Assembly: GCF_003007675.1 (NCBI RefSeq) | Contig: NZ_PXNP01000083.1 | Span: forward strand, 23,477 to 87,476 | Source of the DNA: Marinobacter fuscus | GTDB lineage: Bacteria > Pseudomonadota > Gammaproteobacteria > Pseudomonadales > Oleiphilaceae | Direction: 5' to 3' | Length of the DNA: 64,000 nucleotides | Part shown: positions 26,267 through 34,858 of the stretch, piece by piece | Layout of the letters: the number at the start of each line of letters is the position of its first letter | Numbering within the stretch: the stretch's first letter is position 1 | Program-made: the position numbers and the translations under genes | The notes under the pieces: model-generated | Database searches by the model: none | What the model was told of the DNA's origin: nothing | The model's input: only the letters and a program-made list of their open reading frames with translations

Positions 26267-27523
26267 ATGCAGGAACACACTAACGAACCGGTCTGGAAGC
26301 AGGCCATTGCCGGGTCGCAGATGCTGCTGGTGGCCTTTGGCGCCCTGGTGCTGATGCCCCTGATTACCGGCCTGGATCCCAACGTGGCATTGTTTACGGC
26401 TGGCCTGGGCACCCTGATATTTCACATTGTTACCGGCGGCCAGATTCCGATTTTCCTGGCGTCGTCGTTTGCTTTTATCGCTCCGGTACTGGCCGCCAAA
26501 GGCCGTTTCGGACTTGAGGAAACCCTGGGCGGGCTGATGGCCGCAGGCATTCTGTACATTCTGCTTTCCGGCGCGGTGCGCCTGCGCGGTACCGGCTTCG
26601 TTACCCGCCTGCTGCCACCCGTGGTGATTGCGCCGGTGATTATGACCATCGGCCTGGGGCTTGCCACTACCGCGGTACACATGGCGTCAGGCCGGTCTGG
26701 TGATGGTCAGCTAGTGCTGGTACCCCAGGATACCGCCATCCTGATTGCCATGATCTCGTTGGCGGTGACCATTATTACCTCGGTCTGGGCGAAGGGTTTC
26801 TTCAAACTGGTGCCGATTCTGTTTGGCGTGCTGGTGGGCTACGCCTGTTCCTGGGTTGCAGGCATTGTCGATACCACCGCTGTTGAGCAGGCCGCCTGGT
26901 TTGCCATGCCGAATTTTGTGGCACCTGCGTTCAGCTGGGGGGCCATCCTGTTTATGGTGCCCGTGGCCATCGCTCCGGCCATTGAGCACATTGGCGATAT
27001 CCTGGCCATCGGCAACGTTACCCGTAAAAACTACCTCGAAAAGCCCGGCCTGCACCGAACGCTCCTGGGCGATGGTCTGGCCACCAGTGCCGCTTCTATG
27101 TTGGGCGGCCCCCCTAACACCACCTACTCCGAAGTCACCGGCGCGGTTATGCTGACCAGAAACTTCAATCCAAAGGTGATGTGGTGGGCGGCTTGTGTGG
27201 CCATTGTGCTGGCCTTTGTTGGCAAGTTCGGTGCCGCTCTGCAAACCATTCCGGTGCCGGTGATGGGCGGCATTATGTGCCTGCTGTTCGGCTCCATTGC
27301 CGTGGTGGGCCTGAACACCCTGATCCGCCACCAGGTAGATCTGTCACAGTCCCGCAACCTGGTCATCGTTGGCGTAACGCTGGTGTTCGGTATCGGCAAC
27401 ATGGTGCTGGGCCAGCTGGAGGGCATTGCCCTGTGTGCTGTGGTCGCCATTATCCTGAACCTGGTGCTGCCCGGCGAGCGCGAAGCCTGGGGCAAGCGTA
27501 TGCAGGAACACAAGGCCCAGTAA
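26267..27523 (+). CDS. uraA: Uracil permease (NCS2 family)
   Basis: A 418 aa inner-membrane nucleobase transporter with about 14 hydrophobic segments. Recognisable parts are GLGTLIFHIVTGGQIPIFLASSFAFIAP (split at ~45-72), the substrate-site region APAIEHIGDILAIGNVTRKNY and LLGDGLATSAASMLGGPPNTTYSE. It imports uracil for Upp, encoded 2 bp upstream. It ends 53 bp before the convergent flhB; a CAGGCG/CGCCTG hairpin without a T-run in that gap might be a weak terminator. Confidence 0.95.
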   Translation: MQEHTNEPVWKQAIAGSQMLLVAFGALVLMPLITGLDPNVALFTAGLGTLIFHIVTGGQIPIFLASSFAFIAPVLAAKGRFGLEETLGGLMAAGILYILLSGAVRLRGTGFVTRLLPPVVIAPVIMTIGLGLATTAVHMASGRSGDGQLVLVPQDTAILIAMISLAVTIITSVWAKGFFKLVPILFGVLVGYACSWVAGIVDTTAVEQAAWFAMPNFVAPAFSWGAILFMVPVAIAPAIEHIGDILAIGNVTRKNYLEKPGLHRTLLGDGLATSAASMLGGPPNTTYSEVTGAVMLTRNFNPKVMWWAACVAIVLAFVGKFGAALQTIPVPVMGGIMCLLFGSIAVVGLNTLIRHQVDLSQSRNLVIVGVTLVFGIGNMVLGQLEGIALCAVVAIILNLVLPGEREAWGKRMQEHKAQ

Positions 27524-27576
27524 CTCAGGACTGAACCATCAGGCGGGCACAGGGAGGCGCCTGCCAGCCAACCCGA

Positions 27577-28713
27577 TCAAATATCCCGGCGCATCTCCGG
27601 AGGAATCGGAAAGTCCGGCATACCCGGCTTTTCCCCCCGCCCCTTGCGGAACTGCCGCAACTGGAAGACATACGCCAATACCTGGGCAATGGCCATATAC
27701 AGGCCGTCCGGAATCTCCTGCCCCAACTCGGTGTTGTGGTAGACCGCACGGGTGAGCGGCGGCGTTCGCAACACCTCCACCTTGTGCTCCCGCGCGATCT
27801 CCATAATCTTGAAAGCCACTTCGTCGGCCCCTTTTGCCACCAGCACGGGGGCCCCCATACTGCCCTGGTCGTACTTCAATGCCACCGCATAATGGGTCGG
27901 GTTGGTAATGACCACGTCGGCAGTCGGTACATCCTGCATCATGCGGCGCTGGGCCATTTCACGCTGGAGCTGGCGGATTCTGCCTTTCACTTCGGGCTTG
28001 CCTTCGGTGTCCTTGAACTCGTCCTTGACCTCCTGTTTGGTCATCCGGAGCTTCTTCTGGTGATCGTAGATCTGGAAAGGCACGTCGATCATGGCAATCA
28101 GAATGGTGGCGCAGGACAAAAAGAAGAAGCTCCACCCCAGAGTCCAGAGCACGTGCTCCATAGCCGGGATCGCAGGCTCCTCGGCAATACTGAGCAGGTC
28201 TTCGGTGCGAAGGTTCAGAATCAGGATAGCCACCGACATCACCAGCCCGACTTTGGCAATCGCTTTTACCAGCTCAATGAGCGAGCGCATGGAGAACATC
28301 CGGCCCAGCCCCTTGATCGGATCCATCCGATTGGCCTTGGGGGCAATCGCTTTGGCACTGAACAACATGCCACCGATACCTATGGAGCCCACCACGGCGG
28401 CAATCAACAGCATCACCAGAATCGGTGATAAAGCCCAGGCCGCCTCTTTCGCCGCCAGAATCAGTTGCACGCTCATGTGGCGGGTGTCAAATATGGCCGA
28501 GCGTTCGATCACAAATGCATCGCGCATGATCCCTTCCAGAGCGGCACCGAGCGAGGCACCGAAAACCAGCAGGCCGCCAGCCCCGGCCAGCAACACGGCC
28601 ATGGTGGCCAGTTCACGGGAGCGGGCGGTCTGACCATCCTCCCGGGCTTTTTCCAGGCGTCGGGGGGTGGGTTCTTCGGTTTTTTCCTGACTGTTGTCGT
28701 TCTCTTCGGCCAT
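27577..28713 (-). CDS. flhB: Flagellar export substrate-specificity switch FlhB
   Basis: A 378 aa export-gate protein. The N-terminus EEPTPRRLEKAREDGQTARS, four membrane helices (~35-55, 90-118, 145-168, 185-212), and the self-cleaving NPTH at 271-274 (VVITNPTHYAVALKYD) are all present. The C-terminal part controls the change from rod/hook to filament export. It is the last gene of fliLMNOPQR-flhB. Confidence 0.97.
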   Translation of the reverse strand: MAEENDNSQEKTEEPTPRRLEKAREDGQTARSRELATMAVLLAGAGGLLVFGASLGAALEGIMRDAFVIERSAIFDTRHMSVQLILAAKEAAWALSPILVMLLIAAVVGSIGIGGMLFSAKAIAPKANRMDPIKGLGRMFSMRSLIELVKAIAKVGLVMSVAILILNLRTEDLLSIAEEPAIPAMEHVLWTLGWSFFFLSCATILIAMIDVPFQIYDHQKKLRMTKQEVKDEFKDTEGKPEVKGRIRQLQREMAQRRMMQDVPTADVVITNPTHYAVALKYDQGSMGAPVLVAKGADEVAFKIMEIAREHKVEVLRTPPLTRAVYHNTELGQEIPDGLYMAIAQVLAYVFQLRQFRKGRGEKPGMPDFPIPPEMRRDI

Positions 28714-28731
28714 GTCAGAGGTTCCGTTGAG

Positions 28732-29514
28732 CTACTGCCCCTGCAGCGCGCGCATGAAATCGAAGGTTTGCCGGGTATACTGGTCGAAGTGCGGCAGAAA
28801 GTTGGCGTGCAGCACCCATATGGAGAACAATCCAAAAATCAGACCAATCGGAAAGCCCAGGGCAAAAATGTTCATTTGCGGTGCCGCCCGGGTCATCACC
28901 CCAAAAGAAATGTTAACGATCAATACCGCCGTGACCGCTGGCAGCGCCAGCAACATGGCCGACACGAACATCCAGCTGATCCGGTGCGCCAGGGCCCAGA
29001 CCCCCTCCTGCCCCAGGCCTTCCAGCCCGATAGGCAGCACCCGAAAGCTCTCGATAAACACCTCAAAGGCCACCAGGTGCCCGTTCATCACCAGAAACAG
29101 CAGGGTAATGGTAATGGTATAGATCTGCGCCAAAACGGGAACGTTCACCCCGTTTGCCGGGTCCACCATAGACGCAAAGCCCAGCCCCATCTGCATGGCG
29201 ATCATCTGCCCGGCGATTACAAATAATTGCCAGAGCGCGGTGAGCGCAAACCCCAGGCCAACGCCAATCAGAATCTGTTGCAGGGTAATCACCACCGCAT
29301 CGGCGCTGAAAGCCTCAATAGCAGGCACCGCAGGCAGCATGGGCACAATCAGAACGGTCATCAGCAGCGCCAGGCCCAGACGCACCCGGGCGGGCACCAG
29401 CTGGGTGCCGAAAATCGGAATCACCATGAGAAAGCTGGCCAGCCGGAACAGCGGCCACAAATGTTGGCCCACCCACTGGCCAATCAGGTCTGCACTGAAC
29501 GCTGCCGGTAGCAT
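28732..29514 (-). CDS. fliR: Flagellar export protein FliR
   Basis: A 260 aa membrane protein of the export gate core (with FliP and FliQ). Six or so hydrophobic helices and the conserved GQMIAMQMGLGFASMVDP segment identify it. It is 4 bp after fliQ and 18 bp before flhB. Confidence 0.95.
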   Translation of the reverse strand: MLPAAFSADLIGQWVGQHLWPLFRLASFLMVIPIFGTQLVPARVRLGLALLMTVLIVPMLPAVPAIEAFSADAVVITLQQILIGVGLGFALTALWQLFVIAGQMIAMQMGLGFASMVDPANGVNVPVLAQIYTITITLLFLVMNGHLVAFEVFIESFRVLPIGLEGLGQEGVWALAHRISWMFVSAMLLALPAVTAVLIVNISFGVMTRAAPQMNIFALGFPIGLIFGLFSIWVLHANFLPHFDQYTRQTFDFMRALQGQ

Positions 29515-29518
29515 TCGC

Positions 29519-29788
29519 TCAGCCGATCAGGTACGGAATGCGGGAAATCAGCCCGTTGGCATGATCCAGCAGGGTGGTCAGCATCCAGGGGCCGGCAGCG
29601 ATGATGACAATCAGGGTGATCAGCAGCCGGGGCAGAAAGCTCAGGGTTTGCTCGTTAATCTGGGTGGCCGCCTGAAAGGTACTGACCACCAGGCCAATCA
29701 CCAGGCCCGGCCCGATAATCACCGCAGATAACAGCACAATCAGCCAGAGCGCTTCACGCAGAATGTCGATCACGGTTTCCGGCGTCAT
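29519..29788 (-). CDS. fliQ: Flagellar export protein FliQ
   Basis: An 89 aa two-helix membrane protein of the export gate. The pattern MTPETVIDILREALWLIV, then GLVIGLVVSTFQAATQINEQTLSFLPR (split at ~29-55), is diagnostic. Operon position is between fliP (9 bp) and fliR (4 bp). Confidence 0.95.
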   Translation of the reverse strand: MTPETVIDILREALWLIVLLSAVIIGPGLVIGLVVSTFQAATQINEQTLSFLPRLLITLIVIIAAGPWMLTTLLDHANGLISRIPYLIG

Positions 29789-29797
29789 AGGTGCCTC

Positions 29798-30559
29798 CTA
29801 GATTCCATAACTGGCCGCCAGGGTGCCCATAATCAGGGCCCAGCCGTCTACCAGTACAAAGAGCATGATCTTGAACGGCAACGAAATGATGATCGGGGAT
29901 AGCATCATCATCCCCATCGCCATCAACACACTGGCCACCACCATGTCGATGATCAGAAAGGGTATAAACAGTATAAACCCGATCTGGAACGCGGTTTTCA
30001 GCTCACTGGTCACGAAGGCTGGCATCAGCACCCAGAACGAGACATCCTCTGGCGTTTCATACTGGACGTCGGCGATCCGCATAAACAGCCCCAGGTCGTC
30101 CTCTCGGGTCTGTTCCAGCATAAACTTCCGGAACGGCTGGCTGGCCAGTTCCAGCGCCTCCAGAGAGGTGACTTCTTCCTGCATATACGGCTGCAACCCC
30201 ACCCGGTTGGCCTCTTCCAGCACCGGTTTCATGATAAAAATACTCAGAAACAACGCCAGCCCGAGCAGAATCTGGTTAGACGGCGTGGCCTGCAGGCCCA
30301 GTGCCTGCCGCAAAATGGCAAACACCACAATGATGCGGGTGAACGACGTCATCATCATAAGCATGGCGGGCAGGAAAGTCAGCGCCGTCATCAGCGCCAG
30401 TATCTGCAAGGTTACCGAGTATTCCTCGGTGCCGTTTTCGCCCGGCTCAACGGTAAAGGCAGGAATGCCCGGCAGGTCTGCCTGAGCCAGGGCGGGCAGG
30501 CACAATCCGGCGATCAACGCCAGCCAGGGAACAAGACGGGACACCAGAACCGAGCGCAT
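29798..30559 (-). CDS. fliP: Flagellar export protein FliP
   Basis: A 253 aa export-gate core protein. It has a cleavable signal peptide (to about residue 27), then [20 protein letters not shown] and [19 protein letters not shown], and the C-terminal [18 protein letters not shown], all typical of FliP. A GTG at 30562 directly precedes the ATG at 30559 and could also serve; the choice changes one residue. Confidence 0.95.
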   Translation of the reverse strand: MRSVLVSRLVPWLALIAGLCLPALAQADLPGIPAFTVEPGENGTEEYSVTLQILALMTALTFLPAMLMMMTSFTRIIVVFAILRQALGLQATPSNQILLGLALFLSIFIMKPVLEEANRVGLQPYMQEEVTSLEALELASQPFRKFMLEQTREDDLGLFMRIADVQYETPEDVSFWVLMPAFVTSELKTAFQIGFILFIPFLIIDMVVASVLMAMGMMMLSPIIISLPFKIMLFVLVDGWALIMGTLAASYGI

Positions 30560-30563
30560 CACG

Positions 30564-31013
30564 TTAATCTTTCCTTTCCGGCGCCGACCAGGACTTGCCG
30601 ATCATGGCTTGCAGTTTGCGGGCAAAATCACCGCCACCGGCATCGTTTGTATCCACCACCGGTGTCTCGAAAACCTGCAGAGTGCGTATGCCGCTGGGCG
30701 TAATGCCCAACAGAATCTGCTGGCCGCCCACTTCAATCAGCGCAATACGCTCGCGGGCGCCGATGGCCAACACCGACACCACGCGAATGGCATGGTTGTT
30801 GATGCCGGTCATGCCGTTCATCCGGCGGATCAGCCAGGCGCAGCCATAAATAATGGCAACGACCGCCAGCAAACCTACCCCCAGGCTCAACAGAGTCCCC
30901 AGAGTGTCCGGCGCACGGGCCGCTGTTTCTCTGGCTTGCTGCGCGGTTTCCTGAGCCGCCAGTGACAGCGGCAACATGCCGGTGACCACCGCAGCGACAA
31001 GCGATCGACCCAT
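30564..31013 (-). CDS. fliO: Flagellar export assembly protein FliO
   Basis: A 149 aa protein that helps FliP assemble. It begins with a signal-like segment (residues 1-20), then a membrane helix near 37-58 and a basic C-terminal domain ([30 protein letters not shown] split). The ATG at 31013 sits 1 bp after the fliN stop; a start at 31043 would overlap fliN by 29 bp and spoil the signal peptide, so I reject it. Confidence 0.88.
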   Translation of the reverse strand: MGRSLVAAVVTGMLPLSLAAQETAQQARETAARAPDTLGTLLSLGVGLLAVVAIIYGCAWLIRRMNGMTGINNHAIRVVSVLAIGARERIALIEVGGQQILLGITPSGIRTLQVFETPVVDTNDAGGGDFARKLQAMIGKSWSAPERKD

Positions 31014-31014
31014 G

Positions 31015-31506
31015 TTATTTCTGCAGCCGTTTGATACGCTCACCCGGGCTGATCACGTCGGTCAGCCGGATGCCGAACTTTTCGTTCACCATCACCACCT
31101 CGCCGTGGGCGATCAAAGTGCCGTTTACCAGAACATCCAGCGGCTCGCCCGCCAGGCGATCCAGTTCGATAACCGAGCCCTGGTTCAGTTGTAACAGGTT
31201 GCGTATAGGAATCTGGGTGTTCCCCACTTCCATAGAGATGGTCACCGGGATATCGAGAATCACGTCGATGTCTGGCGCTTCACCGCCCAGCCCCGCAGTA
31301 TCGGCCCCAAACTCTTCCATGGGTGCGGTACGTACACCGGAGTCTTCGCCAGCCCCTTCAGCTTCCGCCATGGCGGCCGCCCAGTCATCCTCGGTGGTGC
31401 TGTCAGAGTCACTGTCGCCCGACTCTTCCATGGCCGCCTCCCACTCAGCGGCGAGTTTTTCGTCTTCGCTGAGTTCCTGGTCGTCTTTTTTGTCGTCTTC
31501 AGCCAT
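31015..31506 (-). CDS. fliN: Flagellar switch protein FliN
   Basis: A 163 aa C-ring protein. The last 80 residues are the SpoA domain (ILDIPVTISMEVGNTQIPIRNLLQL, SVIELDRLAGEPLDVLVNG, VVNEKFGIRLTDVISP-type end). The first ~80 residues are very acidic and longer than in E. coli FliN (137 aa), as in Pseudomonas and Vibrio. It overlaps fliM by 8 nt. Confidence 0.96.
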   Translation of the reverse strand: MAEDDKKDDQELSEDEKLAAEWEAAMEESGDSDSDSTTEDDWAAAMAEAEGAGEDSGVRTAPMEEFGADTAGLGGEAPDIDVILDIPVTISMEVGNTQIPIRNLLQLNQGSVIELDRLAGEPLDVLVNGTLIAHGEVVMVNEKFGIRLTDVISPGERIKRLQK

Positions 31507-32497
31507 TGCGTCCCACCTTCAGTTGTTTCTTCACTTTGGGCAATGTCGCCCGCTCATGAATTCGTAATGCCAGTTTGCCGTCACGGGTGCCCATGGTGGC
31601 CTTGTAGATTGGAATGCCGTTAGCGGTAACCGTCAGATGTTCGGGGATTTCCACCGGAATCACATCACCCGCTTTCAATTTGGCAATATCCCGCAATGAA
31701 ATTCTGCGGCGGCAGACCGTGGTCGTGATCGGAACATTTACATCCTTGATGTCTTCCTGCAAAGCATTGACCCAACGCTCGTCCACGTCGTCGATATCAC
31801 TCTGCACACCCGCATCCAGCACATCCCGGATCGGCTCGATCATCGAATACGGCAAGGCAAAATGAAGCTCGCCACCACCGCCGTCCAGTTCAATGTGGAA
31901 GGTGCTGACGACCACCACTTCGCTCGGGCTGACGATGTTGGCCATGGCCGGGTTCACTTCCGAGCTGAGGTAGTCGAAGTCCACCTTCAATACCGCGTGC
32001 CAGGCCTCTTTCATGTCGTTGAAAACCTGATTGAGCACCATCTGGACAATGCGGGTTTCCGTGGGAGTGAATTCCCGGCCTTCAATCTTGGCGTGGCGGC
32101 CTTCGCCGCCGAAAAAGTTGTCCACCAGCTTGAACACCAGCTTGGCATCCAGCACAAACAGAGACGTGCCCCGCAACGGGCGCACCTTGCACAGGTTGAG
32201 GCTGGTGGGGACATACAGGGTGTGAATGTATTCGCCGAACTTCATGATCTGCACACCGCCGGTGGATACGTCGGCATTTCGGCGCAGAAGGTTGAACAGG
32301 CTTATCCGGGTGTAGCGGGCAAAGCGCTCGTTGATCATTTCCAGCGTGGGCATCCGGCCACGGACGATCCGGTCCTGACTGGCCAGGTCGTAAGACTTTA
32401 CGCCTGTGTCGTCGGTTTCCTCGTAGGTATCAATGTCGCCGTCGTCCACGCCGTGGAGTAGCGCATCAATCTCGTCCTGTGACAGTAAATCCTGCAT
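31499..32497 (-). CDS. fliM: Flagellar switch protein FliM
   Basis: A 332 aa C-ring protein that binds CheY-P. The N-terminal peptide LLSQDEIDALLHG (residues 4-16) is the CheY-docking motif. The middle CheC-like domain includes IVRGRMPTLEMINERFARY and the end has the SpoA domain. It is followed by fliN with 8 nt overlap and preceded by fliL. Confidence 0.97.
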   Translation of the reverse strand: MQDLLSQDEIDALLHGVDDGDIDTYEETDDTGVKSYDLASQDRIVRGRMPTLEMINERFARYTRISLFNLLRRNADVSTGGVQIMKFGEYIHTLYVPTSLNLCKVRPLRGTSLFVLDAKLVFKLVDNFFGGEGRHAKIEGREFTPTETRIVQMVLNQVFNDMKEAWHAVLKVDFDYLSSEVNPAMANIVSPSEVVVVSTFHIELDGGGGELHFALPYSMIEPIRDVLDAGVQSDIDDVDERWVNALQEDIKDVNVPITTTVCRRRISLRDIAKLKAGDVIPVEIPEHLTVTANGIPIYKATMGTRDGKLALRIHERATLPKVKKQLKVGRNG

Positions 32498-32565
32498 ACG
32501 GGTTCAACCCCTGAGTGTGTATTCCCGCCCGGCATAATTGGCCGGGTACCACCAATCACGCCTGC

Positions 32566-33072
32566 CTACTGAACCACAAAATTGCGGAACAGCACCCGGT
32601 CAATGGCAGGCTCGCTTTCCTGAGCCAGTACCTGATTGACTCTGTCCAGCATCGCTTGCGCCAAGGCGCGCCGCCCTTCCGGCGTCTGCAGTTCCATGAA
32701 GTCCTGGCCGCCAAGCACCATCACCAGCTGGCTTCGAATCAGTGGCATATGCGTTTCTGCCGCCTGCAGCGCTGCCGGATCTTTGGCCTCGAACGACACA
32801 TACACCTGGGCATAACGCTGTCGACCCTGGGCCTGCACAGTGGTTACCAGAGCTTTCTCGATATCCGTGTAGCTGCTGGCCACAAAAGCAGGCTCGGCCG
32901 GTGCCCCATTGCTGCCGTCTTCGCTGTCACTACCAGGCAGGCCATCCCCCAGAAACCAGAGTGTGCCTACCACCGACAAACCAACCGCCAGCACGATGAT
33001 AATCACCAGCATGATGATCAGCTTCAGTTTGCCTTTCTTGGCCGGAGCCTCCGCCGCATTGTTTTCCGCCAT
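32566..33072 (-). CDS. fliL: Flagellar basal-body protein FliL
   Basis: A 168 aa single-pass protein that supports the stators. Lys-rich N-terminus, membrane helix at ~17-39 (IIMLVIIIVLAVGLSVVG), an acidic linker and a C-terminal domain ending in IDRVLFRNFVVQ. It starts the fliLMNOPQR-flhB run and has a sigma-54 promoter 62 bp upstream. Confidence 0.93.
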   Translation of the reverse strand: MAENNAAEAPAKKGKLKLIIMLVIIIVLAVGLSVVGTLWFLGDGLPGSDSEDGSNGAPAEPAFVASSYTDIEKALVTTVQAQGRQRYAQVYVSFEAKDPAALQAAETHMPLIRSQLVMVLGGQDFMELQTPEGRRALAQAMLDRVNQVLAQESEPAIDRVLFRNFVVQ

Positions 33073-33133
33073 ATCACCCGCTTGTCAGTTTTCCGTCACC
33101 GGAGGGCTTCCGATGATCGTTTCAAGGAAACAA

Positions 33134-33149
33134 AGCAAGGCCCGGGCCA
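33134..33149 (-). promoter_or_regulatory. Sigma-54 promoter of fliL
   Basis: The minus strand reads TGGCCCGGGCCTTGCT, a near-consensus -24/-12 element (TGGC and TTGCT halves, GG-N10-GC). It lies 62 bp before fliL, inside the 183 bp fliK-fliL gap, so the fliLMNOPQR-flhB genes can be expressed separately from fliK. Confidence 0.75.
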
Positions 33150-33255
33150 GTCACGCCCGCCCCTGCGCTGCAAACCCGCAGTTTAGCGCTGCCGGGCAGG
33201 ATGGGCAAAGCGCGTCGTTCCATAACGGAAGCTTTTACAGGTAAGTGGCCAAGCG

Positions 33256-34410
33256 TCAGGCGAAGATATCCACTTCGCCCCGCCAGGTCAGGTCCAGCTG
33301 GCCGGTCGCCAGGCCATCACCGTCCCCGTCGTGCTCGGCCAGGGCTGAACCGCCTGCCGAAGAAGGCTGACCATCCTCTGCACCACCGCTTTCACCGCCG
33401 GATTGCTGGCCCGGCTGATCCGACACATCAAACTGTGCCAGCGACAGTCCCTGCTCACCCAGCATGTCTCGCAACCGGTGGGAGTTAAGTTCCAGCTGTT
33501 CACGTACCACCGGGTTGGCCGCATGCACAGTGACCGTCGCCTGGTCATGCTGCATCCTGACCTTGACCTCCATGGGCCCCATATCAGGCGGCGTCAGGTG
33601 AATTTCCGCCATGGACATATTGCGGGCAGTCAGCCAGCTTAGCTTACCCATCACCTTGTCGCCCCATTCAGCCTGCCCCACCGGGGTGTCTACCGACATG
33701 GTGTAGCCGCGTAGCGGCATGCTGGGGTCGAGATTCATTCTGGCCTGCTGCTGTGCCCCCATCTCAACGGGACTGGGCAGGCTGCCTGTCATCAGCAAAC
33801 TGCTGCGGTCTGCTGCCGTAGAAGCCTCACCCTGTACGGTGCTGGCCAACATTGTGGTTAACCGGGATTCCATAGCGGGAGTGGTTTCAGCGTTGGCGGC
33901 AAGAGCGGACGCCCTGACCGTGCCACCGGTAACCGGCAACCCTTGCGACGACCCGGGGTACAACCCGGCCACCGGAGCCCCTGAAGCCGATGGCTCAACG
34001 GGAGCGAAAAGCGACTGCAGAGACGCAAAGGTCAGCGGGGCCTCCGGGCTATCGCCAGGGGCACTGCCCACGGCCAGAGCATCCTGACTGACATCAGACT
34101 CAGCCGATTCTGCAGCGGCAACTCGACTTTTCTGCCCCGTTTCATCGTTGCTTTTCTGAGTCCGCCGGGTTTCGGTGGGTTCGCGGTTTTTCTCCGGCGC
34201 CGATGACTTGTCGGCATTATCCGGTTGCCGTTGCCGGTCGGCTTGTTTTTGTTCCAGGCGTTTCGGATCAAGACGCTTCTGTTCTGCCCGGGACACTGAT
34301 TCGTACTGGCTGGCCCCGCCACCGGTCTCTTTTCGGCCAACCGATTTCTGGCCACCAGCCTCTGGCTGGGAGGGGTTCGCAGGAACCTGGGGAAGAATGC
34401 TTTGCTGCAT
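33256..34410 (-). CDS. fliK: Flagellar hook-length control protein FliK
   Basis: A 384 aa secreted ruler. The N-terminal ~250 residues are Gln/Ser/Ala-rich and low in structure. The C-terminal Flg_hook domain spans roughly 268-345: AEIHLTPPDMGPMEVKVRM, ATVTVHAANPVVREQLELN and LRDMLGEQGLSLAQFDVSD. Has its own sigma-54 promoter just upstream. The FliK-like gene at 6032-7423 is a second, divergent copy. Confidence 0.94.
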   Translation of the reverse strand: MQQSILPQVPANPSQPEAGGQKSVGRKETGGGASQYESVSRAEQKRLDPKRLEQKQADRQRQPDNADKSSAPEKNREPTETRRTQKSNDETGQKSRVAAAESAESDVSQDALAVGSAPGDSPEAPLTFASLQSLFAPVEPSASGAPVAGLYPGSSQGLPVTGGTVRASALAANAETTPAMESRLTTMLASTVQGEASTAADRSSLLMTGSLPSPVEMGAQQQARMNLDPSMPLRGYTMSVDTPVGQAEWGDKVMGKLSWLTARNMSMAEIHLTPPDMGPMEVKVRMQHDQATVTVHAANPVVREQLELNSHRLRDMLGEQGLSLAQFDVSDQPGQQSGGESGGAEDGQPSSAGGSALAEHDGDGDGLATGQLDLTWRGEVDIFA

Positions 34411-34471
34411 GGCAACCTCTTGCCGCTTTCTGTCTCAGGCCCCTGTTAAAGGGGCGTCCTGCTGAGATAGA

Positions 34472-34487
34472 AGCAAAAGCAATGCCA
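34472..34487 (-). promoter_or_regulatory. Sigma-54 promoter of fliK
   Basis: The minus strand reads TGGCATTGCTTTTGCT (GG-N10-GC; TGGCA and TTGCT halves). It lies 62 bp before the fliK ATG, just after the hpt stop. Between it and fliK a 6 bp stem (GCCCCT/AGGGGC, 34439-34455) forms a hairpin without a T-run; it could be a leader structure or a weak terminator for the module upstream. Confidence 0.75.
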
Positions 34488-34507
34488 GAGAACTGGAAGC
34501 ACAGGTA

Positions 34508-34858
34508 TCAGGCATCCGCACCAAAGTGCCGGAGCCGACGGGCAACCTCTTCAAACTCGGCATCAATCCTGGCCAGAACCTCACCCGCGCCGCCAAGATC
34601 GCCGGATTTGCCCAATTGCTCCGCCTCAAAACAGAAGCCACCCAGCCGGGGCGCACCCATGTTGATACAACTCCCCTTGAGACTGTGGGCGGTTTTGGCA
34701 AACTGATCCGCGTCTTTCTCTTCAAGCGCCGTTTTCAGGGCGTCAAGCCGTGTTGTGGAGTCTGCCAGGTAGGTCTGGATCAGCAAATCGAACTCATGCT
34801 CCATAACATCCTGCAGTTCAGCAAGCGCCTCTACATCAAGATGGGGTTTGTCATTCAT
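34508..34858 (-). CDS. Hpt domain phosphotransfer protein
   Basis: A 116 aa histidine phosphotransfer protein. Phospho-acceptor H58 lies in AKTAHSLKGSCINMGA, with helices typical of Hpt domains on both sides. Its ATG overlaps the stop of the response-regulator gene (ATGA). In Pseudomonas the related HptB passes phosphate to the HsbR response regulator; the same pairing is inferred here from adjacency. Confidence 0.9.
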   Translation of the reverse strand: MNDKPHLDVEALAELQDVMEHEFDLLIQTYLADSTTRLDALKTALEEKDADQFAKTAHSLKGSCINMGAPRLGGFCFEAEQLGKSGDLGGAGEVLARIDAEFEEVARRLRHFGADA

